Of a stretch of DNA of 64,000 nt, positions 17,256 through 24,490 are shown one piece after another. The notes below the pieces were generated by a model. The model saw only the letters and a list, made by a program, of their open reading frames with translations. It did not search any database and was not told where the DNA came from. This DNA comes from Actinoallomurus liliacearum (lineage in GTDB: Bacteria; Actinomycetota; Actinomycetes; Streptosporangiales; Streptosporangiaceae), in NCBI RefSeq assembly GCF_039542035.1, contig NZ_BAABHJ010000040.1, forward strand, positions 806,001 through 870,000. The letters run 5' to 3'. The stretch's first letter is position 1. Every line of letters begins with the position of its first letter. The position numbers and the translations under genes are program-made.

Positions 17256-18275
17256 ATGACCGCTCCGCCAGGAAATTTTGCTGATCGTCCAGCGACGTCA
17301 GCCGATCTGCTCGGACCGCCGCATGAGTCCGCCGATCCGCCGGCGCTTGAGGATGCCGCGCTCGGCCTCGACGCAGATAGTCAGTCGCACGACTTGCTCT
17401 CGGAGCTGCTCCGCAGGGTCCGTCTGAGCGGAGAACGGATCGTTGCGTACGCTCCGCCGCGAACCTTCTCGATCGGCTTCGCCGATATCGGCAGCCTGCA
17501 CATCATCGAAGAGGGCGAACTCGTGCTTCGGGTCGACGGAGACCCGCACGTCGAGCACGTAAGCCGCGGCGATGTCGTCCTCTTCCCGCGCGGCGACCCG
17601 CACCACATCAGCGACGCAGGCAAGCGCGCGCAAGCGACCGTGCGCGCCGGCGCAGCCGAGAACGACACACCCGAGCCGGCGCGCTGGCTCTGCGGAACAT
17701 TCACGATCGGCGACCCGAAGGCGAGCCACCTGCTCGGGAGCCTCCCGGCCGTGATCATCCTGCGCGGCGTCCACGGCCCAGCGCTCGAGGGGCTCGAAGT
17801 CGCCCGCAGGATGCTCGTGATCGAGATGCAATCGCCGTCTCAAGGATCGGCGGTAATGGTCGCCCGCATCCTCGATCTGATCTTCATCCAGATTCTGCGT
17901 GCCTGGGCCGCCGGCACGGACGCCGAACCGAACTGGCTGCCCGGTGCGTTCGACCCCCAGATCGGTCTGGCCTTGAGCGCCATCCACCGAGGTCCCGGCC
18001 ACGACTGGACAGTCGAGGAGCTGGCCCGAGCGTGCAACCTTTCCCGGTCGGCGTTCGCCGCGCGGTTCGTCGCTCGCGTTGGGATGCCGCCGGCTGCCTA
18101 TCTCGCGCACGTACGCCTGGACGCCGCTACCGACCTGCTGCACGACACCTCCCTTCCGGTCGTGCTCATCGCGCAGAGGGTGGGCTACACGTCGGAGGCG
18201 GCATTCAGCCGCGCGTTCAAGAACCGTTACGGCACGCCACCAACTCGCTGGCGACGAGACATACGAGGTCGCTGA
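17256..18275 (+). CDS. AraC family transcriptional regulator with cupin sensor domain
   Basis: The 339-residue protein has an N-terminal cupin domain (residues ~45-190), with EEGELVLRVDGDPHVEHV and DVVLFPRGDPHHI, of the AraC_binding_2/cupin_6 type. The C-terminal ~100 residues carry two helix-turn-helix motifs: WTVEELARACNLSRSAFAAR and LIAQRVGYTSEAAFSRAFK. Such regulators usually control an adjacent divergent oxidoreductase. Here the divergent partner is the EthD-domain gene, about 207 bp away. Confidence 0.88.
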   Translation: MTAPPGNFADRPATSADLLGPPHESADPPALEDAALGLDADSQSHDLLSELLRRVRLSGERIVAYAPPRTFSIGFADIGSLHIIEEGELVLRVDGDPHVEHVSRGDVVLFPRGDPHHISDAGKRAQATVRAGAAENDTPEPARWLCGTFTIGDPKASHLLGSLPAVIILRGVHGPALEGLEVARRMLVIEMQSPSQGSAVMVARILDLIFIQILRAWAAGTDAEPNWLPGAFDPQIGLALSAIHRGPGHDWTVEELARACNLSRSAFAARFVARVGMPPAAYLAHVRLDAATDLLHDTSLPVVLIAQRVGYTSEAAFSRAFKNRYGTPPTRWRRDIRGR

Positions 18276-18342
18276 TAACCCGCGACACCGTCGGGGCCGA
18301 GGCAACCCTGCTGGCGCTGTGCTAGCGGTGTCCCACGCAAGA

Positions 18343-18374
18343 GCGGCCCTTTCCGGATCTCCGGGAAGGGCCGC
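18343..18374. terminator. Strong hairpin after the AraC gene
   Basis: GCGGCCCTT pairs with AAGGGCCGC and CCGG with CCGG around a four-base loop, giving a 14-bp stem with one T-G pair. A TTCTTC stretch follows. It lies 68 bp after the AraC stop. Confidence 0.7.
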
Positions 18375-18431
18375 TTCTTCGTGTGCCCGACCGCCCTGGC
18401 CCAGCGGGGCCGGAACACTCAGCCGCGTTGC

Positions 18432-18491
18432 GGCGACATCGAGGTGACCATGGTGATCTACGCTCACGCGGCCCTCGACGAGAGGCGGGCA
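18432..18491 (+). pseudogene. Tyrosine integrase C-terminal fossil (2)
   Basis: The frame reads GDIEVTMVIYAHAALDERRA, matching the final Tyr-containing box of tyrosine integrases (GHSDIxTTMxIYAHA). The GHS histidine is lost (CGD) and nothing upstream continues the enzyme. A nearly identical stub lies at 19,038. Confidence 0.6.
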
Positions 18492-18596
18492 GATGAGCCG
18501 ATCGCCCCAACCCGGTGGATCCCGCGACCATCCGCAGTGGTCGTCACGGATTTCGCCATCGCTCCCATTAGCAGCTCGTGAAAAGTTCGGGTGACC

Positions 18597-18624
18597 TTGT
18601 TCACTGAAACCGGCTGAGTAATAC
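18597..18624 (+). promoter_or_regulatory. Candidate promoter of the small secreted protein
   Basis: TTGTTC (18597-18602) and TAATAC (18619-18624) are separated by 16 bp, an acceptable housekeeping-sigma spacing, in an AT-rich patch 39 bp upstream of the ATG at 18663. Confidence 0.45.
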
Positions 18625-18662
18625 GGACGCTGCAAGATCGAAAACTTTTTATACTCGCCGCT

Positions 18663-18974
18663 ATGAAGAAAACGATCTTGGGCGCGTTGGTAACTGTGGC
18701 GGCCGGCGCCGTCGTATCCATCACACCGACCGCCGCGCACGCCGAACCGTGGCCTTCCGGCTGCAAGGACGGCTACATGTCGCCCCGCGTCGGCACGTGG
18801 GCGCGATGTGCGTCCGGCGCAGGCTATGTGCGGGCCATCGCCAAGTGCCACCAGCGGGACGGGAGCGGCCAGAAGACCGTCTACGGCCCCTGGAAGTGGG
18901 TCGGCAAAACCTCGAGGGCGATGTGCGGTCCCAACTGGATCGCCGTGGGTCACACTCACACCATCAAGCACTAG
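18663..18974 (+). CDS. Small secreted cysteine-containing protein
   Basis: The 103-residue protein has a textbook signal peptide (MKKTILGALVTVAAGAVVSI) with a likely AHA|EP cleavage at about residue 28. The mature part of ~75 residues has four cysteines (GCKDGY, ARCASG, AKCHQR, AMCGPN), suggesting two disulfides, and is rich in Trp, Gly and Lys. I do not recognise a family. It has its own AT-rich upstream region and is flanked on both sides by integrase stubs, so it looks like retained cargo of an integrated element. Confidence 0.7.
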   Translation: MKKTILGALVTVAAGAVVSITPTAAHAEPWPSGCKDGYMSPRVGTWARCASGAGYVRAIAKCHQRDGSGQKTVYGPWKWVGKTSRAMCGPNWIAVGHTHTIKH

Positions 18975-19037
18975 CCCCGGTTAGGCCTGGCACGTTGACC
19001 TGGGCGTCCCGCCGCATGTCGTCCGGGAGGCACCGTC

Positions 19038-19136
19038 GGCCACAGTGACATCGAGGCCATCATGACGATCTACGCACACGCGGCCTTGGACGAAAAACGC
19101 AAGGCGCTTGGGAAGCTGGGGGATGCCCTCGGCTGA
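19038..19136 (+). pseudogene. Tyrosine integrase C-terminal fossil (3)
   Basis: The frame reads GHSDIEAIMTIYAHAALDEK followed by RKALGKLGDALG and a stop. This is the exact C-terminal pattern of actinomycete integrases: box II GHSD, the catalytic Tyr in IYAHA, and a short tail. The rest of the gene is gone. A terminator follows directly at 19,153, as expected for the true 3' end of an integrase gene. Confidence 0.75.
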
Positions 19137-19152
19137 GGACGTTGCCGTCAAG

Positions 19153-19184
19153 AAGACCCCGGGCGATCTCCGCTCGGGGTCTTT
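19153..19184. terminator. Integrase-fossil terminator
   Basis: AAGACCCCG (19153-19161) pairs with CGGGGTCTT (19175-19183), followed by T-rich sequence. It sits 17 bp after the stop of integrase fossil 3. Similar hairpins precede the tRNA-Phe copies at 11.8 and 22.4 kb. Confidence 0.7.
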
Positions 19185-19432
19185 CTGCACGTTAGGCGTG
19201 GGTGAGCCGAGCGGTCGTTCAGCTGCAAGAACACAGTGTCGCTCGAGGATGAAATGAGTTCCGTGATGCGGGGCTGAAAGGGGTTGGATAAAGGGGACGG
19301 GCGGAGAAGTTCGGTGGACTCCGCGTGTTCCTGATCACCCGCATTCCGGCAAACCAGGTCCGGGCGGTCGAGGTCTCACCAAACCAGAAGCACGCTCACC
19401 CAGGGCGGCACCGGAGTTACGGAGATGACCTT

Positions 19433-19900
19433 ATGCGTACGATCCTGGCGACCGCCGCGACCGCTGCCATCCTCGCCATCGGCCTGTCGGCCTGCAACAA
19501 CGCCGGAGGCACCGGCGCGGCCCCGGCACCGTCGTCGGCCGCAGCGACCACGGCATCCTCTTCCTCTTCCGCGTCCGCGGGACAGTCGACCGCGCCCCAG
19601 CAGCGCAACACCGCCGCGCCGTCCAAGCAGGACGGGCAGCCCAGCGAGGTGGGTCGGGCGGAGGGTGAGTTGACCTATCTTGCGCCCGGCAAGTACCAGG
19701 TGGGCGACACGGTGTTCTTCACGGCCACCGACACCGTCCTGATCGTGGCGGGCGGCAAGTGCCCGGATGGGGCGGCCCGTCCGGACAACCGCTGCACTAC
19801 CGAAAACATGGACATGTGGGTCCAGTCCGCGCAGCGCTTCGCGAAGGTCAGCTTTAGTGGCCAGGCCGCCACGGTCATCCGCGAAGTCGAGGACATCTGA
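19433..19900 (+). CDS. Putative lipoprotein
   Basis: The 155-residue product has a lipoprotein signal (MRTILATAATAAILAIGLSAC) with lipobox LSAC and Cys at about residue 21. A low-complexity Ser/Ala/Thr spacer (~22-65) leads to a small C-terminal domain (~75-155) with two cysteines (GGKCPDG and NRCTTE). The protein should be anchored on the outer face of the membrane. ATG 19433 is chosen because it places the lipobox correctly and GGAG lies upstream. The function is unknown. It ends about 107 bp before a strong inverted repeat. Confidence 0.75.
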   Translation: MRTILATAATAAILAIGLSACNNAGGTGAAPAPSSAAATTASSSSSASAGQSTAPQQRNTAAPSKQDGQPSEVGRAEGELTYLAPGKYQVGDTVFFTATDTVLIVAGGKCPDGAARPDNRCTTENMDMWVQSAQRFAKVSFSGQAATVIREVEDI

Positions 19901-20006
19901 GGATGGTCCACCTCAAACGCCGCATCGCGGCAGCCCAACAGGGCTAAAACTTGGGCACGTATTCGACACCGCCCCCCATTGACGACCGAACACAACCAGA
20001 CACACA

Positions 20007-20050
20007 GAGAACAGCGTCCGACCTCATCCTGCAGGTCGGACGCTGTTCTC
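20007..20050. terminator. Perfect 18-bp inverted repeat
   Basis: GAGAACAGCGTCCGACCT (20007-20024) is an exact reverse complement of 20033-20050, with an 8-base loop. It lies 15 bp before a tRNA-Phe 3'-half copy. It could terminate the lipoprotein transcript. Its perfection is greater than a terminator needs. Confidence 0.65.
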
Positions 20051-20064
20051 AAAGATCGCGACTT

Positions 20065-20108
20065 GTGGGCAGGGGCCGGGGTGAACCGCCGACCTTCCGC
20101 TTTTCAGG
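20065..20108. repeat. tRNA-Phe 3'-half copy (att-site fossil B)
   Basis: This 44-bp stretch matches the 3' half of tRNA-Phe (24,447-24,490) apart from a small shift in the T-loop region. It continues into AGGAGTAACAACCGCCCTGC, an extension that resembles the sequences after the copies at 11.8 kb and 5.4 kb but not the tRNA itself. That extension is therefore probably element-derived. Confidence 0.7.
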
Positions 20109-20297
20109 AGTAACAACCGCCCTGCTCGCGGTGCCTGTCCCGAGATAGAGGGTGCCGGGCGTGTGCCTGCGGCAGGCATCGGTTGCTGTCGTTGCTGTCA
20201 CCGCTGCTGTCACTCGCTAGAGCCGGAGCGCCCCCGCCGGAGGCATCAGAGAGATCCCATCGGGGTGTGGTTACGGTGATGTCATGTTGCTGCGTGA

Positions 20298-20522
20298 TGT
20301 GGTGATCCCCGGTCATGGGGTGATGCTGGCCGGTTCCGTGCCTACGGGCACGTTCCGCTGCGCGTGGCCCTGCTGCTGGCCGCGGTGGCGGGCATCCTGC
20401 TCACCGCGCTGGCGGGCAGCGCGCGGATCATGCAGTTGCGCGCGACCGCCCGCAAGCACCGCCGGGCCGGCCACAGGGCTGTGAAGGCCGAGGCCAAGGA
20501 CTCGTCGAAGGCCCGGCGGTAG
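20298..20522 (+). pseudogene. LapA-like membrane protein, 3' remnant
   Basis: The frame ends in VPLRVALLLAAVAGILLTAL and GSARIMQLRATARKHRRAG. This matches the second membrane helix and basic tail of the LapA/DUF1049-type protein at 42,304, where a comparable helix is followed by GTARITQLRRLARRR. The first helix is missing and the frame is closed upstream by a stop at 20,295-20,297, so the gene is truncated. Confidence 0.55.
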
Positions 20523-20528
20523 CCCGGA

Positions 20529-21539
20529 CTACCGGGAGCCCGCCACAGGGCGCGACTTGTAGAAGGACTCCTCCAGGTAGGCGGCCTCGTGCGGCTGGTA
20601 GGGCTCCTCCAAGTAGGCGGCCTCGTCTTCATCGAGTTCGACGTCCACGGCGGCGACCGCGTCGGCCAGCTGGGCCGGCTTGGTGACCCCGACGATGGGC
20701 GAGGTCACCACCGGGTTGCGCATGACCCAGGCCAGGGCGACCTGGGCCGGGGACAGACCCCGCTTGCCCGCGATCTCGTGGACGCGCTCGGCCACTGCCT
20801 GGTCCTCGTCGCGGTAGAGGATCTTGCCGCCCTCGTCGGTCCCGGCACGCGCCGTGGCGGTGTCCCGGGTCCGCGTCAGCCTGCCCCGCGCCAGCGGGCT
20901 CCACGGGATCACGCCGATGCCCTGGTCGGCGCAGAGCGGGAGCATCTCCCGCTCTGCTTCTCGGTGGATGAGGTTGTAGTGGTCCTGCATCGACACGAAC
21001 CGGGTCCAGCCGTTCAGGTCAGCCAGGTACAGGGCCTTGGCGAACTGCCAGGCGTACATGGAAGAGGCTCCGATGTAGCGGACCTTCCCGGACTTGACCG
21101 CGTCGTGCAGCGCCTCGAGGGTTTCCTCGATCGGGGTGTCATAGTCCCAGCGGTGGATCTGGTACAGGTCGATGTAGTCGGTCCCCAGTCGCTTCAGGGA
21201 GGCGTCGAGCTCGGCGAAGATCGCCTTGCGGGACAGCCCGGCGCCGTTCGGGCCGGGGCGCATCCGCATCCAGACCTTGGTGGAGAGAACGACCTCCTCG
21301 CGCCGGGTGAAGTCCTTGACCGCCTGGCCGACGATCTCCTCGCTGCTTCCGGCGCTGTACCCATTGGCCGTGTCGAGGAAGTTGACGCCGCTCTCGAGGG
21401 CCTGCTTGATGATGTCCCGGCTGGCGTCCGCGCCCAGCGACCAGGGCTCGCCGCCCCGGTCCGGCTCGCCGAAGCTCATGCAGCCGAGGGTGATGGCGGA
21501 GACTTCCAGTCCGGTCGTCCCGAGTTTGATGTATCGCAT
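20529..21539 (-). CDS. Aldo/keto reductase
   Basis: The 336-residue TIM-barrel oxidoreductase belongs to the YajO/AKR11-13-like group. The N terminus is MRYIKLGTTGLEVSAITLGC, the catalytic Asp/Tyr lie in NFLDTANGYS, the Lys in LSTKVWMR, and the His in YQIHRWDYDT. The NADP(H)-binding C-terminal loop is PIVGVTKPAQLADAVAA. It should reduce small aldehydes or ketones. The last ~30 residues contain a duplicated EAAYLEE caused by a 36-bp tandem repeat, which lengthens the tail relative to relatives. It stands alone on the minus strand. Confidence 0.9.
   Translation of the reverse strand: MRYIKLGTTGLEVSAITLGCMSFGEPDRGGEPWSLGADASRDIIKQALESGVNFLDTANGYSAGSSEEIVGQAVKDFTRREEVVLSTKVWMRMRPGPNGAGLSRKAIFAELDASLKRLGTDYIDLYQIHRWDYDTPIEETLEALHDAVKSGKVRYIGASSMYAWQFAKALYLADLNGWTRFVSMQDHYNLIHREAEREMLPLCADQGIGVIPWSPLARGRLTRTRDTATARAGTDEGGKILYRDEDQAVAERVHEIAGKRGLSPAQVALAWVMRNPVVTSPIVGVTKPAQLADAVAAVDVELDEDEAAYLEEPYQPHEAAYLEESFYKSRPVAGSR
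20568..20627. repeat. 36-bp tandem duplication in the aldo/keto reductase tail
   Basis: The segment 20568-20591 recurs at 20604-20627 with two mismatches. It duplicates EAAYLEE in the protein and keeps the frame. Confidence 0.7.
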
Positions 21540-21892
21540 GCTTCGGAACCTAGGAGTTGGAGTGCGCTCTAACGCAAATCATCGCTCGATCACTAAGAGA
21601 TTCCGCTGGTCCGGGCGGCGGTATCGCGACGCTCGCGACGGCGCCCCTACCCGCGGCATCTCTTAGCCTGACCCGATCACGGCCGGTGGCTTCGTGATGG
21701 ACCGACTCGTCGCACGGGGATGACCGGCCACACCGCATGCCCGACCTGTGCGACACGGACCTACGTAACCGGCTCCGCCATCTTGGTGCGTACTCCGAAC
21801 ATGGCCGCCGCCTCGCAGGGCGCCATCAGCGGATCGTCAGGGGGCTCTGCGGCGGGGAAGGGCATGGCCGGTAGGCCAATCCGGTTGAGGGG
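21540..21892. other. 353-bp region without a recognised gene
   Basis: The first ~60 bases hold the promoter region of the aldo/keto reductase. The remainder shows no frame with family similarity. It borders the truncated FtsK-like gene and probably contains the deletion edge of that element. Confidence 0.3.
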
Positions 21893-22225
21893 GTGTCGGG
21901 GAGAGCTATGGGAGGGGGCGCCGGCTCTCTCTTGCTCGCCGTACGGGTGGTCGCGTCCAAGCCGGGGCGCGTTCAGCTCCTGGCGACCATGCGCGATCCG
22001 CTGGCCGTGGTCGACGTCTCCCCGGAGACGGATGAGCTGTTGACCGTACGGCCCGGGATGCTCGAGAACGGTGAGCCGTGGGTCATGGACTTCCGTACGG
22101 TGCCGCACTGGCTGAACGCAGGAGCGACGCAGTCCGGCAAGTCCGATCTCGCCAACGCGGCGCTCGTACGATCGCGGAGACCGATTCGGCCCAGGACGCC
22201 CTTGCCGTGGCGGAGCGGGAGATAG
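21893..22225 (+). pseudogene. FtsK/TraB-type DNA translocase fragment
   Basis: The frame contains PWVMDFRTVPHWLNAGATQS followed by GKSDLANAALV. This is the Walker A region of the FtsK/SpoIIIE family used by actinomycete integrative conjugative elements and plasmids (TraB/TraSA) to move double-stranded DNA between mycelia. After the P-loop the frame loses similarity and the Walker B and motor core are missing, so only about 90 relevant residues survive. It points to a conjugative element that was integrated here. Confidence 0.65.
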
Positions 22226-22326
22226 GCGCGGGTCCGAAGCGCTGGGTGAATCAAGGGGTGCTGTTCGACGAGTACAAGGACTTCGTCGATCGAGGTCGGC
22301 CGCTCGGCCGTTGGCCGCAGACGTGA
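22168..22326 (+). pseudogene. Unidentified 3' gene remnant
   Basis: Starting about where the FtsK-like frame ends, another frame reads TIAETDSAQDALAVAEREI, then RWVNQGVLFDEYKDFVDRGR and a stop. It looks like a genuine protein C terminus but I cannot assign it. It is joined to the translocase fragment by an apparent deletion and is followed by a terminator. Confidence 0.4.
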
Positions 22327-22355
22327 GCCGCGGTTGCTGTCCCCGTTGCTGTCAA

Positions 22356-22387
22356 AAGGCCCCGGGCGATCTTCGCCTCGGGGCCTT
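22356..22387. terminator. Terminator before att-site fossil C
   Basis: AAGGCCCCG (22356-22364) pairs with CGGGGCCTT (22379-22387), extended by GGCGA/TCGCC inside. It lies 16 bp before the exact tRNA-Phe 3'-half copy, the same order as at 11.8 kb. Confidence 0.75.
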
Positions 22388-22403
22388 CTGGCTGGTCAGG
22401 TGT

Positions 22404-22448
22404 GGTGGGCAGGGGCGGGGTCGAACCGCCGACCTTCCGCTTTTCAGG
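22404..22448. repeat. Exact 45-bp copy of tRNA-Phe 3' half (left att site)
   Basis: All 45 bases are identical to 24,446-24,490, which spans the anticodon loop to the acceptor end of tRNA-Phe. Identity stops precisely on both sides. With the copy inside the tRNA it bounds a 2.0-kb segment whose right end holds an integrase stub, the standard geometry of an element integrated into a tRNA 3' end. Confidence 0.85.
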
Positions 22449-22935
22449 GCCACGGATGTCCGTTCGCCCATGATCGCCGACGGCTGTAGCCCTGCTCGAT
22501 GGGCACCAGAGACCGCGCGCGGACGCCTACGAACACGGGCGAATGAGACCACGATTGAGACCACCCGGAGAGGCTGAAACACAGAGAGCGCCCCCCTGTT
22601 CCAGCCTCAGTTGCCGAGCGGGACATACCGATCGGACACTCTGTCCCCTTTCGTGTCCCTCGGGTTCCCGCAGGTTGCAGGGGATTGGGGGACATGAGGG
22701 ACGCGGGGGACACTTCTGGAGGTCGAAGGCGCGCAGCGAGTTGGAAGAAGACTGTGGATCGCGCTTGCCCAGTGAGCGCGCCAGTCTGGCGGAGTCGTTC
22801 GGCGAGTTGGAAGGAGTTGATCGGGCGGCCTGGTCGGCCTACGGACGAACCGGGGCGATTCGGCTTGGGCTCCGATGACTGCGCAGAGACGAGAAGAGGG
22901 CGCCCCAGGGGGGCGCCCATCACGGCCGCGTTCGC
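22449..22935. other. 487-bp region, no clear gene
   Basis: A plus frame near 22,740-22,880 reads LPSERASLAESFGELEGVDR and ends soon after, coding-like but unidentified. The motif GCGAGTTGGAAG occurs twice about 65 bp apart. The rest shows nothing recognisable. It lies inside the presumed remnant element. Confidence 0.3.
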
Positions 22936-23091
22936 TCAGCCGTTGTTCGAACCGCCGCCCTCGGCGCTCTTGTGCTTCGCCACCTGGGCGTTCCAGCGCT
23001 CCGTGGCCGTCGGCATCTTCCCGGCCGCGATCAGGGCAAGGTGCTTCTTGTTGAGTTCTTGCCGAGACGGGCGCTTCTCCTGCTGAGACAT
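22936..23091 (-). CDS. Small basic protein, 51 residues
   Basis: The product begins MSQQEKRPSRQELNKKHLAL and continues IAAGKMPTATERWNAQVAKH. It is charged, probably helical, and has no membrane segment. ATG 23091 is preceded by AGGAGCTCCC, a good ribosome binding site. Its composition and place inside a degenerate integrative element suggest an element-encoded accessory protein; I cannot name a function. Confidence 0.6.
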   Translation of the reverse strand: MSQQEKRPSRQELNKKHLALIAAGKMPTATERWNAQVAKHKSAEGGGSNNG

Positions 23092-23179
23092 GGGAGCTCC
23101 TTCTACTTTGCCGTCGTCTTTACCGTGCTCTGTAGGCACGCTTGATGACTACGGTCCGGCCAAGATGGCGGAGCGCCAC

Positions 23180-23415
23180 TTAGTCGTCTCTGCCGGCCTG
23201 GTCGACGACGTAGACGCCCTTGCCACGCACGGCCTTGACGAGTCCGCGCTCGATGAGCAGCGCGACGGCTGATCGCACGGTCGGGCGCGCGACGCCGAAC
23301 TCCTCGCACAGTGCGGCCTCGGACGGTATCCGACGTCGGGGCAGGTAGGTGCCATCGGCGATCCTGGCCATGAGTACGGCAGCGATCTGCTCGTACAGCG
23401 GCTCAGGTCCGTCGA
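23180..23415 (-). pseudogene. GntR-type regulator, DNA-binding domain only
   Basis: The frame contains a nearly complete GntR winged helix: LYEQIAAVLMARIADGTYLP, PSEAALCEEFGVARPTVRSA, then LLIERGLVKAVRGKGVYVV. It stops just after the wing, so the effector domain is absent, and no in-frame start exists before the conserved LYEQ; ATG 23371 would cut the domain. Short GntR proteins of this kind regulate excision or transfer in actinomycete integrative elements. The 5' side abuts an unrelated plus-strand fragment, indicating a rearrangement junction near 23,420-23,460. Confidence 0.6.
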
Positions 23416-23460
23416 GGCATCTGGCGCACGCGGCGAGCCGGGGACGTCGACGACGAGCGC

Positions 23461-23628
23461 AGCGGCGAATATGTCGCCTCTCGGATGGAGCCGGGCGCCG
23501 GGGTCGACCAGACCGTGATGGCCCGTTCCCTGGCCGACCTGGACACCCTGCTCGAAGCTCAGGCCGAGGCCGTACAGAGCGGCCGGCGGCCCTACGAGAT
23601 CCACGCGAAGTGGGCCGACCAATGGTAA
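23461..23628 (+). pseudogene. Hypothetical element gene, 3' end
   Basis: A frame reads SGEYVASRMEPGAGVDQTVM, then ARSLADLDTLLEAQAEAV and HAKWADQW before TAA 23626. Its 5' end runs into the GntR remnant without a start. The stop overlaps the ATG of the next gene, so the two were translationally coupled. Confidence 0.45.
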
Positions 23629-23825
23629 GCCCGGACAGCCCTGGCCCGCGTCGGCAGGAACGCGGGCCAGAGTACGAACGCGCCCTGGTCGAGCTGCGCG
23701 AGGTTCTAGAGCTGCCCATCGTGGGCTACCCGCACCGGGAACAGGAGCTGGTCGAGCTGCGGCGGCTGATCAGCAAGTACGTCGACGAGGCGCGGGGGTT
23801 CCTCGCCGAACTGGACCACCGATAG
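23622..23825 (+). CDS. Small helical protein, 67 residues
   Basis: ATG 23622 overlaps the end of the preceding remnant frame (ATGGTAA arrangement), the hallmark of coupled translation. The product has a charged helix, GPEYERALVELREVLELP, then REQELVELRRLISKYVDEAR and FLAELDHR. No enzymatic motif is visible. It belongs to the remnant element between the two tRNA-Phe att copies. Confidence 0.5.
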   Translation: MVSPDSPGPRRQERGPEYERALVELREVLELPIVGYPHREQELVELRRLISKYVDEARGFLAELDHR

Positions 23826-23861
23826 CCCCAGGGAGACCGGGGGCGCTCGGCGGCTCGGAGG

Positions 23862-24209
23862 CTAAGAGCGAGACAGCGGCGCTACGGCGCGCGTGCTCCA
23901 CTCGTACATGCGATGATCGCGATTCAGGGCGATCAATGACGCTTCTTGCACCGTCACACGTGCCGGTTCGGGGGTAACCGACTCGACCGCCGTTACATAT
24001 GGTGCCGCCGCCCCATCTTCCTCGAAGTAGCCGGCGCTCACGTGGGGACGGAACTTATCCGCCGCTTCCGGGACGTTGGCAGAGCCCCATACCGATCCGA
24101 TTGCCTGGCGTAGGGTACGCCGAATCTCGATGACGCTCGCCTCTTCTAGAGGCGGAAGCACTATCGCTTCATTGCTCAAGGTGCCAACGCGAGCGGTGAT
24201 GAACGTCAT
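23862..24209 (-). pseudogene. 2'-5' RNA ligase family phosphoesterase, C-terminal half
   Basis: The 115-residue frame includes FRPHVSAGYF, the second H-x-T/S-x motif of the 2H phosphoesterase fold, and a conserved tail SLIALNRDHRMYEWSTRAVA. The N-terminal half with the first catalytic histidine is absent. Just where homologues would continue upstream, the opposite strand begins the integrase stub (24,196), so a deletion has joined the two genes. The protein would be inactive as a 2H enzyme. Confidence 0.6.
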
Positions 24210-24369
24210 GGGCTGGTCTCAGATCAACATGACGAGCCGGTATCAGCACGTTCCCGCCGAGGTCCTCACCGGCATCGCGGATCAAGTCGGAGGACTGCTC
24301 TGGGCACCGCCACCGAGCGGGCAGGGCAAGGACGATGGCCCCGCCGGAGCCCCGGTACCGGCGGCTTGA
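24196..24369 (+). pseudogene. Tyrosine integrase C-terminal fossil (4), next to attR
   Basis: The frame reads VMNVMGWSQINMTSRYQHVP followed by EVLTGIADQVGGLLW. This matches the final segment of an AICE/phage-type tyrosine recombinase, with the catalytic Tyr in SRYQHV. It stops at 24369, 30 bp before a strong terminator and 77 bp before the tRNA-Phe 3' end, the canonical int-attR order. All upstream catalytic residues are missing. Confidence 0.75.
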
Positions 24370-24398
24370 AGGGGTAACTGAGACCACAAGTGAAACCG

Positions 24399-24432
24399 GA
24401 AACGCCCCGAACGCAATCACTCGGGGCGTTTC
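24399..24432. terminator. Terminator between integrase fossil and tRNA-Phe
   Basis: GAAACGCCCCGA (24399-24410) pairs perfectly with TCGGGGCGTTTC (24421-24432) around a 10-base loop. It can serve both the plus-strand integrase stub and the minus-strand tRNA cluster. Confidence 0.8.
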
Positions 24433-24445
24433 TACTGGCCTAAGA

Positions 24446-24490
24446 GGTGGGCAGGGGCGGGGTCGAACCGCCGACCTTCCGCTTTTCAGG
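24446..24490. repeat. att core within tRNA-Phe (right att site)
   Basis: This is the 45-bp segment shared exactly with 22,404-22,448. It covers the anticodon loop to the 3' end of tRNA-Phe, so integration leaves the tRNA intact. Confidence 0.8.

Noticed and set aside
22404..22448. A second functional tRNA-Phe gene
   Set aside because: The sequence to the right of the anticodon loop lacks the D-arm and 5' acceptor strand, so no cloverleaf can form.
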